DNA from: an uncultured Clostridium sp.
Lineage (GTDB): Bacteria; Bacillota; Clostridia; Clostridiales; Clostridiaceae
DNA: 30,496 bases
Assembly: GCA_900543325.1 (NCBI GenBank)
Contig: UQQU01000037.1
Span: forward strand, 1 to 30,496
Direction of reading: 5' to 3'
A program made the translations under genes and the position numbers. The notes below the pieces were generated by a model. The model did not search any database. It was given only the letters and a program-made list of their open reading frames with translations, and had not been told where the DNA came from. Within the stretch, counting starts at the first letter, position 1. The number at the start of each line of letters is the position of its first letter. Positions 8,806-16,356 of this stretch are shown one piece after another.

Positions 8806-10722
8806 TTAAACTAGGTTTTCCCATTCTTCATAAAGTTGAGCAATAGTTTCCTCTAAACTTTTTATTTCACCATTAACTCTTTGACTTTCAGAAGGATTAG
8901 AATAAACAGATTCTAAACAAAGCTGCTCTTGTAAATTAGTTAATTCATCTTCTTTTTCAGCAATTGTTTTCTCAAGGTTTTTAATTTTAAGTTGGAGAGC
9001 CTTAGCTTCTTTTTCAGCCTCACGTTTTTTCTTCTTTTCATCCTTAAGCTGAGTTTTAGTTTTTCCATTAGCTAATTCTTCATAATCTTCAAAGCGTGTA
9101 GGATTAAGCTTCTTTTCCTGATAATAACTATAATTACCAAGATATTCAGAAACACCATCTTCTTTAAGTTCAAGTATACGTCCAATTACCTTATTTAAGA
9201 AATATCTATCATGAGATATAACCATTAAAGTTCCATCATACTCTAATATAGCATCTTCTAAAGCTTCTCTAGAGATAATATCAAGGTGGTTAGTAGGTTC
9301 ATCTAGTAGAAGTAAGTTAGATTTAGAAAGCATAAGCTTCAATAAATTTATTCTACATTTCTCTCCACCACTTAAGGTATTTATAACTTTAAATACATCA
9401 TCACCAGTAAATAAGAAAGAGGCTAGATAGCTTCTAAGCTTAGAAGTTGTTAAGTTAGGAAATTCATCCCAAACCTCATCTAATATTGTTTTATCTAAAT
9501 TTAAGTCTGATTGTTCTTGATCATAATATCCAACATTTACGTTAGTACCTAATACTTTAATACCTTTATCAGCTTGAACCTTATCCATTATTATTTTGAA
9601 AAGAGTAGTTTTACCTCTACCATTTTCACCAATTAAAGCAACCTTTTCACCGCGTTTTAAATCAATATTTAAATTGGTGAATAATGTTTTTTCACCATAA
9701 GATTTGGCCATATCTTCTATATGTAAAACATCATATCCACTTTTTATAGAGGCTTCAAATTTAATTTTAGAACCTTCTTTTTCGTGAGTTGGAGCTTCTA
9801 TTCTTTCCATTTTATCTAATGCTTTTTCTCTACTCTCAGCGGCTCTAATACTTTTTTCTCTATTAAAAGAACGGAATTTTTCAATAATGGCTTCCTGTCT
9901 TTTAATCTCAGCTTGTTGAAGATTGTAAGCTTTAAGTTTTGCTTCGTAGTTCTTTTTTCTAAGATCTATAAATTTAGAGTAAGGAACATTATAGCACTCA
10001 ACTTTTCCAGCAATAACTTCAAAAGTACTAGTTGTTACTGAATCCAAAAAGAATCTATCATGGGATATTACTAAAACAGTTCCTTTATAGTTTTTCATAT
10101 AATCTTCTAGCCAGCTAATGGCTTCTAAATCTAAGTGGTTAGTAGGCTCATCAAGTAAAATAATATCTGGCTTACGTAATAATAATTTACATAAGGCAAC
10201 TCTTGTTTTTTGTCCACCACTTAAAGTATTTATAGATTTATAAAAATCATCTTCAGTAAATCCAAGACCTTTTAATACTCTTGATATTTCACCTTTGTAG
10301 ACATAACCACCTTTATGTGAATATATATCTTGAAGGGTAGTATAATCCTTTATAAGCTTGTCATGATATGAAGCATTATTTTCATCGTAAGGTTCATTCA
10401 TTTTTATTTCTAAAGATGAAAGTCTTTCTTCAATATTTAATATTTCTTCAAATACAGAAAGAGTTTCTTCATAAATATTTTTATCAGAGTCTAATGCTAA
10501 ATTTTGTGATAAATAACCTAAAGTTTTATTTTTATCTATAAATATTTCACCAGAATCTTGAGATATTTCTTTAGTTATTATTTTAAAAAGGGTTGATTTT
10601 CCCTCACCATTAGCACCAATAATTCCAACCTTATCACCTTCATTAATTGAAAAGGTAATATCTTTAAGGATATCGCGTATTCCGTAACTTTTGCATATAT
10701 CTTTACAACTTAGTATTATCAT
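8806..10722 (-). CDS. ABC-F family ATPase (YdiF/Uup-like)
   Basis: A 638-residue soluble protein with two ABC ATPase domains and no membrane part, which defines ABC-F. Domain 1 has Walker A GANGEGKST (36-44), signature LSGGQ (167-171) and DEPTNHLD (191-198). The interdomain linker is charged and helical. Domain 2 has GENGRGKTT, LSGGE and a second DEPTNHLD. A C-terminal Lys/Glu-rich coiled coil (about 545-635) follows. ABC-F proteins act on the ribosome, either in translation control or in antibiotic protection. This domain layout and C-terminal coiled coil fit the housekeeping YdiF/Uup type better than short resistance factors, but resistance cannot be excluded. A GGAGG site and a consensus promoter (10756-10784) lie upstream on the minus strand. 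Confidence 0.9.
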   Translation of the reverse strand: MIILSCKDICKSYGIRDILKDITFSINEGDKVGIIGANGEGKSTLFKIITKEISQDSGEIFIDKNKTLGYLSQNLALDSDKNIYEETLSVFEEILNIEERLSSLEIKMNEPYDENNASYHDKLIKDYTTLQDIYSHKGGYVYKGEISRVLKGLGFTEDDFYKSINTLSGGQKTRVALCKLLLRKPDIILLDEPTNHLDLEAISWLEDYMKNYKGTVLVISHDRFFLDSVTTSTFEVIAGKVECYNVPYSKFIDLRKKNYEAKLKAYNLQQAEIKRQEAIIEKFRSFNREKSIRAAESREKALDKMERIEAPTHEKEGSKIKFEASIKSGYDVLHIEDMAKSYGEKTLFTNLNIDLKRGEKVALIGENGRGKTTLFKIIMDKVQADKGIKVLGTNVNVGYYDQEQSDLNLDKTILDEVWDEFPNLTTSKLRSYLASFLFTGDDVFKVINTLSGGEKCRINLLKLMLSKSNLLLLDEPTNHLDIISREALEDAILEYDGTLMVISHDRYFLNKVIGRILELKEDGVSEYLGNYSYYQEKKLNPTRFEDYEELANGKTKTQLKDEKKKKREAEKEAKALQLKIKNLEKTIAEKEDELTNLQEQLCLESVYSNPSESQRVNGEIKSLEETIAQLYEEWENLV

Positions 10723-10755
10723 AATTTCCTCCAGTTAGACGAAGTTTTCCTTATA

Positions 10756-10784
10756 ATTATACTATTATAGTAAATCTATATCAA
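10756..10784 (-). promoter_or_regulatory. sigma-A promoter of the ABC-F gene
   Basis: On the minus strand TTGATA (10784-10779), 17 bp, TATAAT (10761-10756). It lies 33 bp before the ABC-F start codon. Confidence 0.8.
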
Positions 10785-10787
10785 ATT

Positions 10788-10820
10788 AAAAAGGGAGATG
10801 TTTTTCAACAACTCCTTTTT
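10788..10820 (-). terminator. intrinsic terminator after the DUF4397 gene
   Basis: Minus-strand AAAAAGGAG pairs with CTCCCTTTTT (one bulged C) and is followed by TTTTTAATTT. It starts next to the stop codon at 10821 and separates this unit from the ABC-F promoter. Confidence 0.6.
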
Positions 10821-11438
10821 CTAGATGGCATCATCTACAAAGAGATAGCCAAGTGGTGGTTTATCATTAAATAGTCCTATAATATAGATAGTATAGAATT
10901 TACCACCATCTAAGGTAATATTTTTGATATATTTTGTAGTTATTTGAGAAGAGCCTAAAAGCACTTCGAAATTATATATTCCTGGTGATAACTGATAATA
11001 TCCTGTAGTTTCTAAATACTCCGCTTCATTAAATAGAGTAATACCATTAGGTAATGCTAAACTAAGCAAAGGGGCATTTGAAGATAAGTTAATAAATCTC
11101 AAGAATGCTTGGGATTTACTTACAGGGATATTATCATCTTTTAATCTAAATAAATATAAATTATTAGCTAGTGTAACTATTGAGGCTGTATAGTTAGCAT
11201 TAGCTATTAATTGAACATTTTGACTTAATAAAGGTTTATCATAAGTACCAGCTCGAAATAGTTGAAATTCATATTCTTCAGGTGGTATTTGGATGTATTT
11301 GGATATTTTTCCGAAGGCCAAGTTACTTGTTATTAGGGAACCATTTAAATAAACATCAACATTTGGAGCATTAGGTACTGCATGAAGAATTCTCACACCA
11401 GTCTCAACTCGAGGAAGTGATTTTGAAAATTGTTCCAT
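10821..11438 (-). CDS. DUF4397-domain protein
   Basis: A 205-residue protein with two tandem beta-rich DUF4397-type units. The first begins VRILHAVPNAPNVDVYLNG (about residues 15-33). The second begins around AFLRFINLSSNAPLLSLALP (about 115-134). The function of DUF4397 is unknown; it is a beta-sandwich-like domain common on cell and spore surfaces. No signal peptide or membrane segment is visible, so export by the Sec route is not supported. A GTG at 11447 is in frame, but ATG 11438 is preferred because AAAGGTAGG lies just before it. The site overlaps the stop of the upstream Asn-rich gene, so the two are almost certainly co-transcribed. The sigma-K-like promoter upstream fits a spore coat or exosporium role (inference). 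Confidence 0.8.
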   Translation of the reverse strand: MEQFSKSLPRVETGVRILHAVPNAPNVDVYLNGSLITSNLAFGKISKYIQIPPEEYEFQLFRAGTYDKPLLSQNVQLIANANYTASIVTLANNLYLFRLKDDNIPVSKSQAFLRFINLSSNAPLLSLALPNGITLFNEAEYLETTGYYQLSPGIYNFEVLLGSSQITTKYIKNITLDGGKFYTIYIIGLFNDKPPLGYLFVDDAI

Positions 11439-11447
11439 ATATATCAC

Positions 11448-12119
11448 CTACCTTTTACAATTATCAAGAGAAATTTTTATTATTTTTTTTATTAATAATT
11501 TAGTAATAGGATAAGGAATTCTATAAGCTTTCATAGTAGCTAATATTCCTGGATTATCTTTTTCTATTAAAGCAAATATTTCATTAACCTCATCTTCTGT
11601 ACAATTATTTTTTCTAGATTCAGATGAAGAAAAGTCTAATGATATATCAAAATTTCTTAAAATATCAAGGATGTTAACAGAATCATCTGTATATCTTTCA
11701 TTAACTTTTGGTTCATTATATGAATAAAGAAAGCTATCATCTAGTTCAGCTGGGTATTCTAATCCAGTAGTATAGTTATTATTTGTAGTATTATTTTTAG
11801 TAGTGCTTTTTTCATTCAAAGATGTATTTGAATCTATAGTTGGTATATTTTTAGGATAAGGTGTAAGTGGAGCTAGTTCAGTCATTGGACTTGTTGTTAA
11901 TGGTACGGGAGTTGGATTGATATTTAAATTTGGAAAACCTAATGATATAGTACCTAAAGTTTTAGTTACAGAAACTCCTTCTATATCAAATTGTAATGGG
12001 AATTTTGTACTATTAGGTGCTAAAGATGAGTTAATATCTAAAGGTATGAAAGTTAAATCATCATTATTATTATTATTATTATTATTATATTTTTCAGTAT
12101 TATTTTTTTTGGAACTCAT
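11448..12119 (-). CDS. Asn-rich low-complexity protein, unknown function
   Basis: A 223-residue protein I do not recognise. Residues 1-20 are polar with a run of eight Asn encoded by an AAT microsatellite. About 25-125 is Pro/Thr/Asn-rich and probably unstructured (repeated LTP, PTP and NTP patterns). About 145-223 looks folded and helical (DSVNILDILRNFDISLDF, later KLLIKKIIKISLDNCKR). There is no signal peptide or hydrophobic segment. The gene is immediately upstream of the DUF4397 gene (stop codon to next ribosome binding site overlap), with GGAGGGT before its own ATG. Low-complexity, Asn/Thr/Pro-rich composition paired with a beta-rich protein is typical of spore outer-layer proteins; this assignment is inferred, not shown. 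Confidence 0.75.
   Translation of the reverse strand: MSSKKNNTEKYNNNNNNNNDDLTFIPLDINSSLAPNSTKFPLQFDIEGVSVTKTLGTISLGFPNLNINPTPVPLTTSPMTELAPLTPYPKNIPTIDSNTSLNEKSTTKNNTTNNNYTTGLEYPAELDDSFLYSYNEPKVNERYTDDSVNILDILRNFDISLDFSSSESRKNNCTEDEVNEIFALIEKDNPGILATMKAYRIPYPITKLLIKKIIKISLDNCKR
12063..12086. repeat. (ATT)8 microsatellite
   Basis: Eight ATT units on the plus strand encode Asn8 near the N-terminus of the minus-strand low-complexity protein. Slippage would change the Asn count without breaking the frame. Confidence 0.9.
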
Positions 12120-12147
12120 TGTTACCCTCCAAATAATAATTTATTAA

Positions 12148-12174
12148 TAATATATGTATTTTAAACACATATGT
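12148..12174 (-). promoter_or_regulatory. possible sigma-K-type sporulation promoter
   Basis: Minus strand AC (12174-12173), 16 bp, CATATATTA (12156-12148). This compares with the mother-cell sigma-K pattern AC-N17-CATANNNTA. It lies 28 bp before the Asn-rich gene. The spacing is one short and the region is AT-rich, so the match is suggestive only. Confidence 0.4.
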
Positions 12175-12286
12175 TACTTTATAGAATATGACTATAATGA
12201 GATGTATATTACAACTAAAGCATATAATGTGTTTAGATAATCACAATAGATAAATCAAGGAATATATTATAGTGGAGGGGATTATT

Positions 12287-13582
12287 ATGCATAGAGAAAA
12301 TATATATGATTTAAGAAAACTATTTATAGGGTTGGATAAAAAGGTTAATGTAGAAGGAAAAGGAAGATTAATTCCTATAAATTTTGATAATGCAGCTACC
12401 ACTCCACCTTTTAAAAGAGTTATGAAAAAAGTATTAGAAACTAGTGAGTACTATGGATCAATTGCAAGAGGAGATGGTAAAAAATCACAATATTGCAGTG
12501 ATTTATATGAAAATTCTAGAAAATATATACTGGAATATTTTAATGCACCAGAGGATATATATACAGCGATTTTTGTTGGTAATACTACTGATGGATTAAA
12601 TAAGTTATCTAATATTTTAATTGAAAATAAGAATGATATAGTTATTACAACTAGAATGGAGCATCATTCAAATGATTTACCATGGAGAAATAAGTGTGAT
12701 TTAAAGCATGTTGAGGTAGATAAAGATGGTAGACTGAGAGTAGAAGATATAGAGAATCTATTAGAGAAGTATCAAGAGAGAGTTAAATATGTTACCATAA
12801 CAGGTGCATCAAACGTTACTGGTTACGTAAATGATATAAAAAGAATAGCAAAATCAGCCCATAAATATGGAGCTAAAATAATTGTTGATGGTGCTCAATT
12901 AATTCCACATAAAAAAATATCTATGATACAAGAAGATGTTAATGAAAATATAGATTTTTTAGTATTTTCTGGTCATAAGGTATATGCTCCATTTGGAAGT
13001 GGAGTTATTATTGGTTTAAGGGAAATATTTAACGAAAAAGAGCCAGCTTCAGCAGGTGGTGGAACAGTTCAAATTGTGCTTGATGATCGACAACTATGGT
13101 TAGATACACCAGAGAAAAATGAAGCAGGAACACCAAACCTTTTCGGTGCTATAGCAATAGCAGAAGCACTTAGAGAAATGGATAAAATAGGATTTCAAAC
13201 AATTGAAAATAATGAGAAGGAATTGCTAGTATATTTAATTAAAGAGTTAAAGCAATTTGAAAAGATAACACTATATGGGGATAATGAAAATATAAATGAT
13301 AGACTAGGAATTTTAGTGTTTAATATTGATGGAATGACTTATGAAGAAGTTGGAGAAGCACTTGCTAATGTAAGAGGAATAGGGGTTAGACAAGGGGGAT
13401 TTTGTGCACATCCATATACAAGAAGAGTTCTTGGAATAGCAGATAATGATTTGCAAAGATATATGAGTGAGGTTGGAACCCCAGGACTAGTTAGGGTAAG
13501 TTTAGGAATATACAATAGCAAAAAAGAAGCCAATATATTCTTAGATACAATTGAATATCTCTGTAGACGCTATGCAAAATAA
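12287..13582 (+). CDS. class V aminotransferase, cysteine-desulfurase-like
   Basis: A 431-residue PLP enzyme of fold type I. A FDNAATTPP N-terminal motif (about 33-41) and an MEHHSND segment (about 124-130) that stacks on PLP are visible. The PLP Lys is in SGHKVYAPFGSG (Lys231). A Cys in RQGGFCAHPY (Cys373) stands where cysteine desulfurases and selenocysteine lyases carry their catalytic Cys. It should therefore take sulfur from cysteine, or act on a related substrate; it is not the IscS type next to iscU, because no Fe-S assembly gene is nearby. A GTG at 12272 is in frame, but ATG 12287 is chosen because GGAGGGG sits 6 nt before it. The gene stands alone, with the inverted hairpin elements following its stop. 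Confidence 0.85.
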   Translation: MHRENIYDLRKLFIGLDKKVNVEGKGRLIPINFDNAATTPPFKRVMKKVLETSEYYGSIARGDGKKSQYCSDLYENSRKYILEYFNAPEDIYTAIFVGNTTDGLNKLSNILIENKNDIVITTRMEHHSNDLPWRNKCDLKHVEVDKDGRLRVEDIENLLEKYQERVKYVTITGASNVTGYVNDIKRIAKSAHKYGAKIIVDGAQLIPHKKISMIQEDVNENIDFLVFSGHKVYAPFGSGVIIGLREIFNEKEPASAGGGTVQIVLDDRQLWLDTPEKNEAGTPNLFGAIAIAEALREMDKIGFQTIENNEKELLVYLIKELKQFEKITLYGDNENINDRLGILVFNIDGMTYEEVGEALANVRGIGVRQGGFCAHPYTRRVLGIADNDLQRYMSEVGTPGLVRVSLGIYNSKKEANIFLDTIEYLCRRYAK

Positions 13583-13619
13583 CTAAATTGTTCGTTAAGG
13601 CTTAAATGCCGTGATGCCG

Positions 13620-13811
13620 AAAAATTGATTATATAATCTCCGTGAAGGAATATAATTTCACTAAGAATTTATATTATTATTTCCATAAAATCTGCTAAAG
13701 CTTCGAAAGTCATTTCATTCCCTCAGCTTCTTAACGCAGATTTTATTCCAATAATAATTAAATTCTAAAGTTCATTATATAATCTTCCCTCCGATAATAT
13801 AATCAATTTTT
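13620..13811 (-). repeat. long nested hairpin element, left copy
   Basis: About 192 nt folding almost end to end. The outer stem is 15 bp (13620-13634 with 13797-13811) and continues past an A-A mismatch. The middle stem is 17 bp with one bulged base (13664-13682 with 13750-13766). The apical stem is 11 bp (13685-13695 with 13736-13746). The apical loop carries CTAAAGCTTCGAA (13695-13707) and CCTCAGCTTCTTAAC (13721-13735). Read on the minus strand it is homologous to the element at 13947-14139. No reading frame of note is present. It may be a structured RNA, a non-autonomous mobile element arm, or both. It begins 37 bp after the stop of the upstream gene and could also act as its terminator. 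Confidence 0.85.
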
Positions 13812-13946
13812 CTATATCACTGGCTTTTAAGATAAAAGATACAATTTTCTGAGCGATCCCCTTTAAAGATAACGACTTCTGCTATATTTAATAAGAAAAA
13901 TCATTAACTTTTAAGGTGGTATTGCAGTTCAGCAAAGTGGAAGAGA
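13812..13946. other. spacer between the two inverted hairpin elements
   Basis: 135 bp without a gene. It holds a small CTTTT/AAAAG hairpin near 13833-13847 and short GC-richer patches (CTGAGCGATCCCC, GGTGGTATTGCAG). I see no convincing homology between its two halves and no transposase remnant, promoter or tRNA. Confidence 0.6.
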
Positions 13947-14139
13947 AAAAATTAATGATATTACCGGAAGGAATATTGTAATTAAGTTTTAGAATTTAAT
14001 TGTTTTTGGAGGAAAAAGTCCGTTAAGAAGCTGAGGTAAGCGATAGCGAACTTCGAAGCTTTAGGACTTTTTCTGGAAAAAACAATATAAATTCTTAACG
14101 CGAATTACACCATTCCAGGAGGTAATATCATTAATTTTT
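13947..14139 (+). repeat. long nested hairpin element, right copy
   Basis: About 193 nt with the same architecture as the left copy, in inverted orientation. The outer stem is a perfect 19 bp (13947-13965 with 14121-14139). A side stem pairs TGTAATT with AATTACA. The middle stem is 17 bp with a one-base bulge at the same place as in the left copy (13991-14007 with 14078-14095). The apical stem is 9 bp (14013-14021 with 14064-14072). The conserved loop strings GTTAAGAAGCTGAGG (14022-14036) and TTCGAAGCTTTAG (14052-14064) match the left copy read on the other strand, while stem sequences differ by paired changes. It ends 24 bp from the stop codon of the converging phosphofructokinase gene. Confidence 0.85.
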
Positions 14140-14163
14140 AGTATCCACGTGGGGAACAATATT

Positions 14164-15381
14164 TTATTTGTTAAAGACTTTAAATGATGGCATTGGTGCA
14201 GCTGAAATTATATCTGGAATTTCAGAAACTAGAGGAGCTATATATTCTAAAGCTTCTTCTTTTAAGTTATTTCCAACTTCATTTATCCATTCAGTAGGGA
14301 AGTACTTAACATTATTAGCAACCTTATTAGCTTCGATTAAGAAGTAAGAAGATTTGTAAGGTGCGTTATTTTCTCTTTTTATTCCAATCATATATCCACA
14401 TTTACCAAGACTAGCTTGTCTTAATGCTTCATATCCAACTTCATAAGCTTCTTCTAAATCTATATTAGAAGCACAGTGCATAGCACATCTTTGAAGAACT
14501 CCAAGTTCTAAAGATTTAACTCTACTAGTTATACCAGAAGATATTATTAAGTTCTTTAAGTAAGCACCAACACCACCTAATTGAGCATGACCAAACTTAT
14601 CATGAGCTTGAGCGTGAGCCTCAGCAACAAATTTTCCTTCAGCAGTTCTTATTCCTTCAGAAACAACTATATAAACCTGATTTTGCTCCTCAAATTTATT
14701 TTTAACATCACATAAGAACTTATCTACATCAAAAGCAGCTTCAGGTAAATAAATAAAATCTGCCACTTGTTTTCCGTTTAATTTAGCTAATGCAGCAGAT
14801 GCAGCTAACCATCCAGTATCGCGGCCCATAGTTTCTAAAATAAATATTCCATTGTTTATGTACACAGATGAATCAAGGTAAGTTTCAAGTACACTTGTTG
14901 CAATAAATTTAGCTGCACTACCAAAACCTGGTGTGTGATCAGTGTACATTAAATCATTATCGATAGTTTTAGGGATACCTATAAACTTAACATCTATTCC
15001 AGTTTCTTTTGCATAAGCACTTAGTTTAGCTGTAGTATCCATAGAATCATTACCACCAACATAAAAGAAAGCTTTAATATCATTAGCTTTTAAGATTTCA
15101 AGTAGTCTATCATATTCTTCAGTAGATTCTTCAAGTTTTTTCATTTTATATCTACAAGAACCTAAACCTGATGAAGGTGTATATCTAAATCTGTTTATAT
15201 CATCTTGAGAAAATGATGAAAGTTCTATTATATTACCATTTAAAATTCCTTCAATTCCATTTAAACCTGCATAAACTTTGTCAAAAACCCCTAAAGTGTT
15301 ATTTGCTTCAACTAATCCAACAACACTTGAATTTATAACTGCTGTAGGACCGCCAGATTGTGCTATGATACAGTTTGCCAT
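14164..15381 (-). CDS. pfp: PPi-dependent 6-phosphofructokinase
   Basis: A 405-residue glycolytic enzyme that interconverts fructose 6-phosphate and fructose 1,6-bisphosphate using pyrophosphate. Motifs are AQSGGPTAVIN at the N-terminus, GGNDS (109-113), PKTIDND (137-143) with catalytic Asp141, and MGRDTGW (185-191). Two donor-site positions decide the phosphoryl donor. ATP enzymes have Gly in both (GGDGS and PGTIDND), whereas here they are Asp112 and Lys138, the PPi-dependent signature. The length is also greater than the roughly 320 residues of bacterial ATP-PFK. Because it uses PPi the reaction is reversible and saves ATP, as is useful in an anaerobe. AAAGGAGAG lies before the ATG on the minus strand. 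It is a single-gene unit. Confidence 0.93.
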   Translation of the reverse strand: MANCIIAQSGGPTAVINSSVVGLVEANNTLGVFDKVYAGLNGIEGILNGNIIELSSFSQDDINRFRYTPSSGLGSCRYKMKKLEESTEEYDRLLEILKANDIKAFFYVGGNDSMDTTAKLSAYAKETGIDVKFIGIPKTIDNDLMYTDHTPGFGSAAKFIATSVLETYLDSSVYINNGIFILETMGRDTGWLAASAALAKLNGKQVADFIYLPEAAFDVDKFLCDVKNKFEEQNQVYIVVSEGIRTAEGKFVAEAHAQAHDKFGHAQLGGVGAYLKNLIISSGITSRVKSLELGVLQRCAMHCASNIDLEEAYEVGYEALRQASLGKCGYMIGIKRENNAPYKSSYFLIEANKVANNVKYFPTEWINEVGNNLKEEALEYIAPLVSEIPDIISAAPMPSFKVFNK

Positions 15382-15568
15382 TAAAATACTCTCCTTTAAA
15401 GTTCAAATTAATTAAAATTTATAAATTAAAAAATATACATTAAATACTAGAAAATAGATATTAATGTGATATACTATTTCGCTTGTTATTGAATACAATA
15501 TATACTATACAACAAAATAATATTAAATAAAAGATGTAAAAAATAAAATTTACAATATGAATCATAGG

Positions 15569-15596
15569 TTGATAAAATTAATAATAAAATTATACA
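15569..15596 (+). promoter_or_regulatory. possible sigma-A promoter of the mntP-like gene
   Basis: TTGATA (15569-15574), 16 bp, TATACA (15591-15596), 23 bp before the start codon. The closeness to the ribosome binding site leaves a very short leader. No Mn2+ riboswitch (yybP-ykoY) is visible upstream. Confidence 0.35.
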
Positions 15597-15619
15597 AATA
15601 ATGTAAACGCGGGGGGAAT

Positions 15620-16177
15620 ATGAATTTAAAAGATATAATTATAGTTGGAATTGCTTTAGCAATGGATGCTGTTGGAGTAACTGTTAGTATTGGAGTAAAT
15701 CCTAAAGTTGTACGTAGAAATAAAATAGCTTTCATTATGTCTTTTGCAATATTTCAATTTTTATTCTTTCTTTTAGGAGGGATAGGAGGACATTTATTTG
15801 AAAAATATATAACCACTATTCCTAATATAGTTGGAGGTGTGGCTATAGCTATAGTAGGTATATTAATGATAAAGGAAGGGTTTGAAGATAATGAAGATAA
15901 TGAAACATTATTATTAAAGAGAGAGATGGTGATAATACTTGGAATATCTGTTAGTATCGATGCTTTTGTTGTAGGCTTTACAGGGTTTAATTACATAAGT
16001 AGCGCTTTAAAGATGATAGGGGATTGTTCTATTGTAGGATTGATAACTTTAATACTATGTTCATTTACATTTTATTTATGCAGATATATAAGAAAAATCG
16101 GATTTATAGCAAAATATGCAAGTTTTTTTGGAGGAGTAACATTAATTATCTTTGCAATAAAAATGATTTTCTTTTAA
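15620..16177 (+). CDS. mntP: MntP-family manganese efflux pump
   Basis: A 185-residue inner-membrane protein with about six hydrophobic segments arranged as two inverted halves. Each half has the family's Asp motif: ALAMDAVGVTVSIG (about 13-26) and GISVSIDAFVVGFT (about 108-121). MntP proteins export excess Mn2+. Length matches the family (about 180-190). The acidic loop KEGFEDNEDNE joins the halves. A very strong GGGGGG ribosome binding site lies upstream. The gene stands alone, with a strong terminator following. The family call is good; the substrate is by homology and the motif residues next to the Asp (VGV rather than FAV) are slightly unusual. Confidence 0.85.
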   Translation: MNLKDIIIVGIALAMDAVGVTVSIGVNPKVVRRNKIAFIMSFAIFQFLFFLLGGIGGHLFEKYITTIPNIVGGVAIAIVGILMIKEGFEDNEDNETLLLKREMVIILGISVSIDAFVVGFTGFNYISSALKMIGDCSIVGLITLILCSFTFYLCRYIRKIGFIAKYASFFGGVTLIIFAIKMIFF

Positions 16178-16216
16178 AAAAGTTAGCTAATTAAATATAA
16201 GGTGTTAAAAGTTAAT

Positions 16217-16261
16217 AAATCTATAGTAATGATAAATTAGCATTATTATAGATTTTTTTTT
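16217..16261 (+). terminator. intrinsic terminator after mntP
   Basis: A 15-bp stem (16217-16231 with 16241-16255, one G-T pair), 9-nt loop and a T-run to 16261. Confidence 0.9.
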
Positions 16262-16271
16262 ACAAATTAAT

Positions 16272-16285
16272 TTGACAATAGTCAA
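16272..16285. promoter_or_regulatory. possible operator overlapping the -35 box
   Basis: TTGAC-AATA-GTCAA is an inverted repeat that contains the -35 hexamer. A repressor bound here would block RNA polymerase. The protein is unknown. Confidence 0.4.
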
Positions 16286-16300
16286 AAAATGGGTTATAGT
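16272..16300 (+). promoter_or_regulatory. sigma-A promoter of the symporter gene
   Basis: A consensus TTGACA (16272-16277), 17 bp, TATAGT (16295-16300). Transcription should start near 16307. Confidence 0.85.
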
Positions 16301-16356
16301 GAATTTAATGAAAGGACAAGTGTTCTTTTATGAAGGACAATAAAGGGGGTAATTTA

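Noticed and set aside
12222..12227. TATAAT before the cysteine-desulfurase-like gene as a sigma-A promoter
   Set aside because: The region 17 bp upstream (AGATGT) has no -35 similarity, and TATAAT occurs often in such AT-rich DNA.
13583..14163. raiA-type RNA, T-box leader or 6S RNA as the identity of the paired hairpin elements
   Set aside because: No raiA gene is near, the spacer's GGTGGTATTGCAG only loosely recalls the T-box sequence and no synthetase or amino-acid gene follows, and I cannot match the conserved loops to a 6S consensus. Left unnamed pending a covariance search.
13583..14163. Insertion sequence with terminal inverted repeats
   Set aside because: No transposase frame, no target-site duplication at the outer ends, and stem changes are compensatory, which simple terminal repeats would not need. 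A non-autonomous element is not excluded.
15382..15619. yybP-ykoY Mn2+ riboswitch upstream of the mntP-like gene
   Set aside because: None of the conserved loop sequences of that riboswitch are visible and the probable promoter lies too close to the gene.
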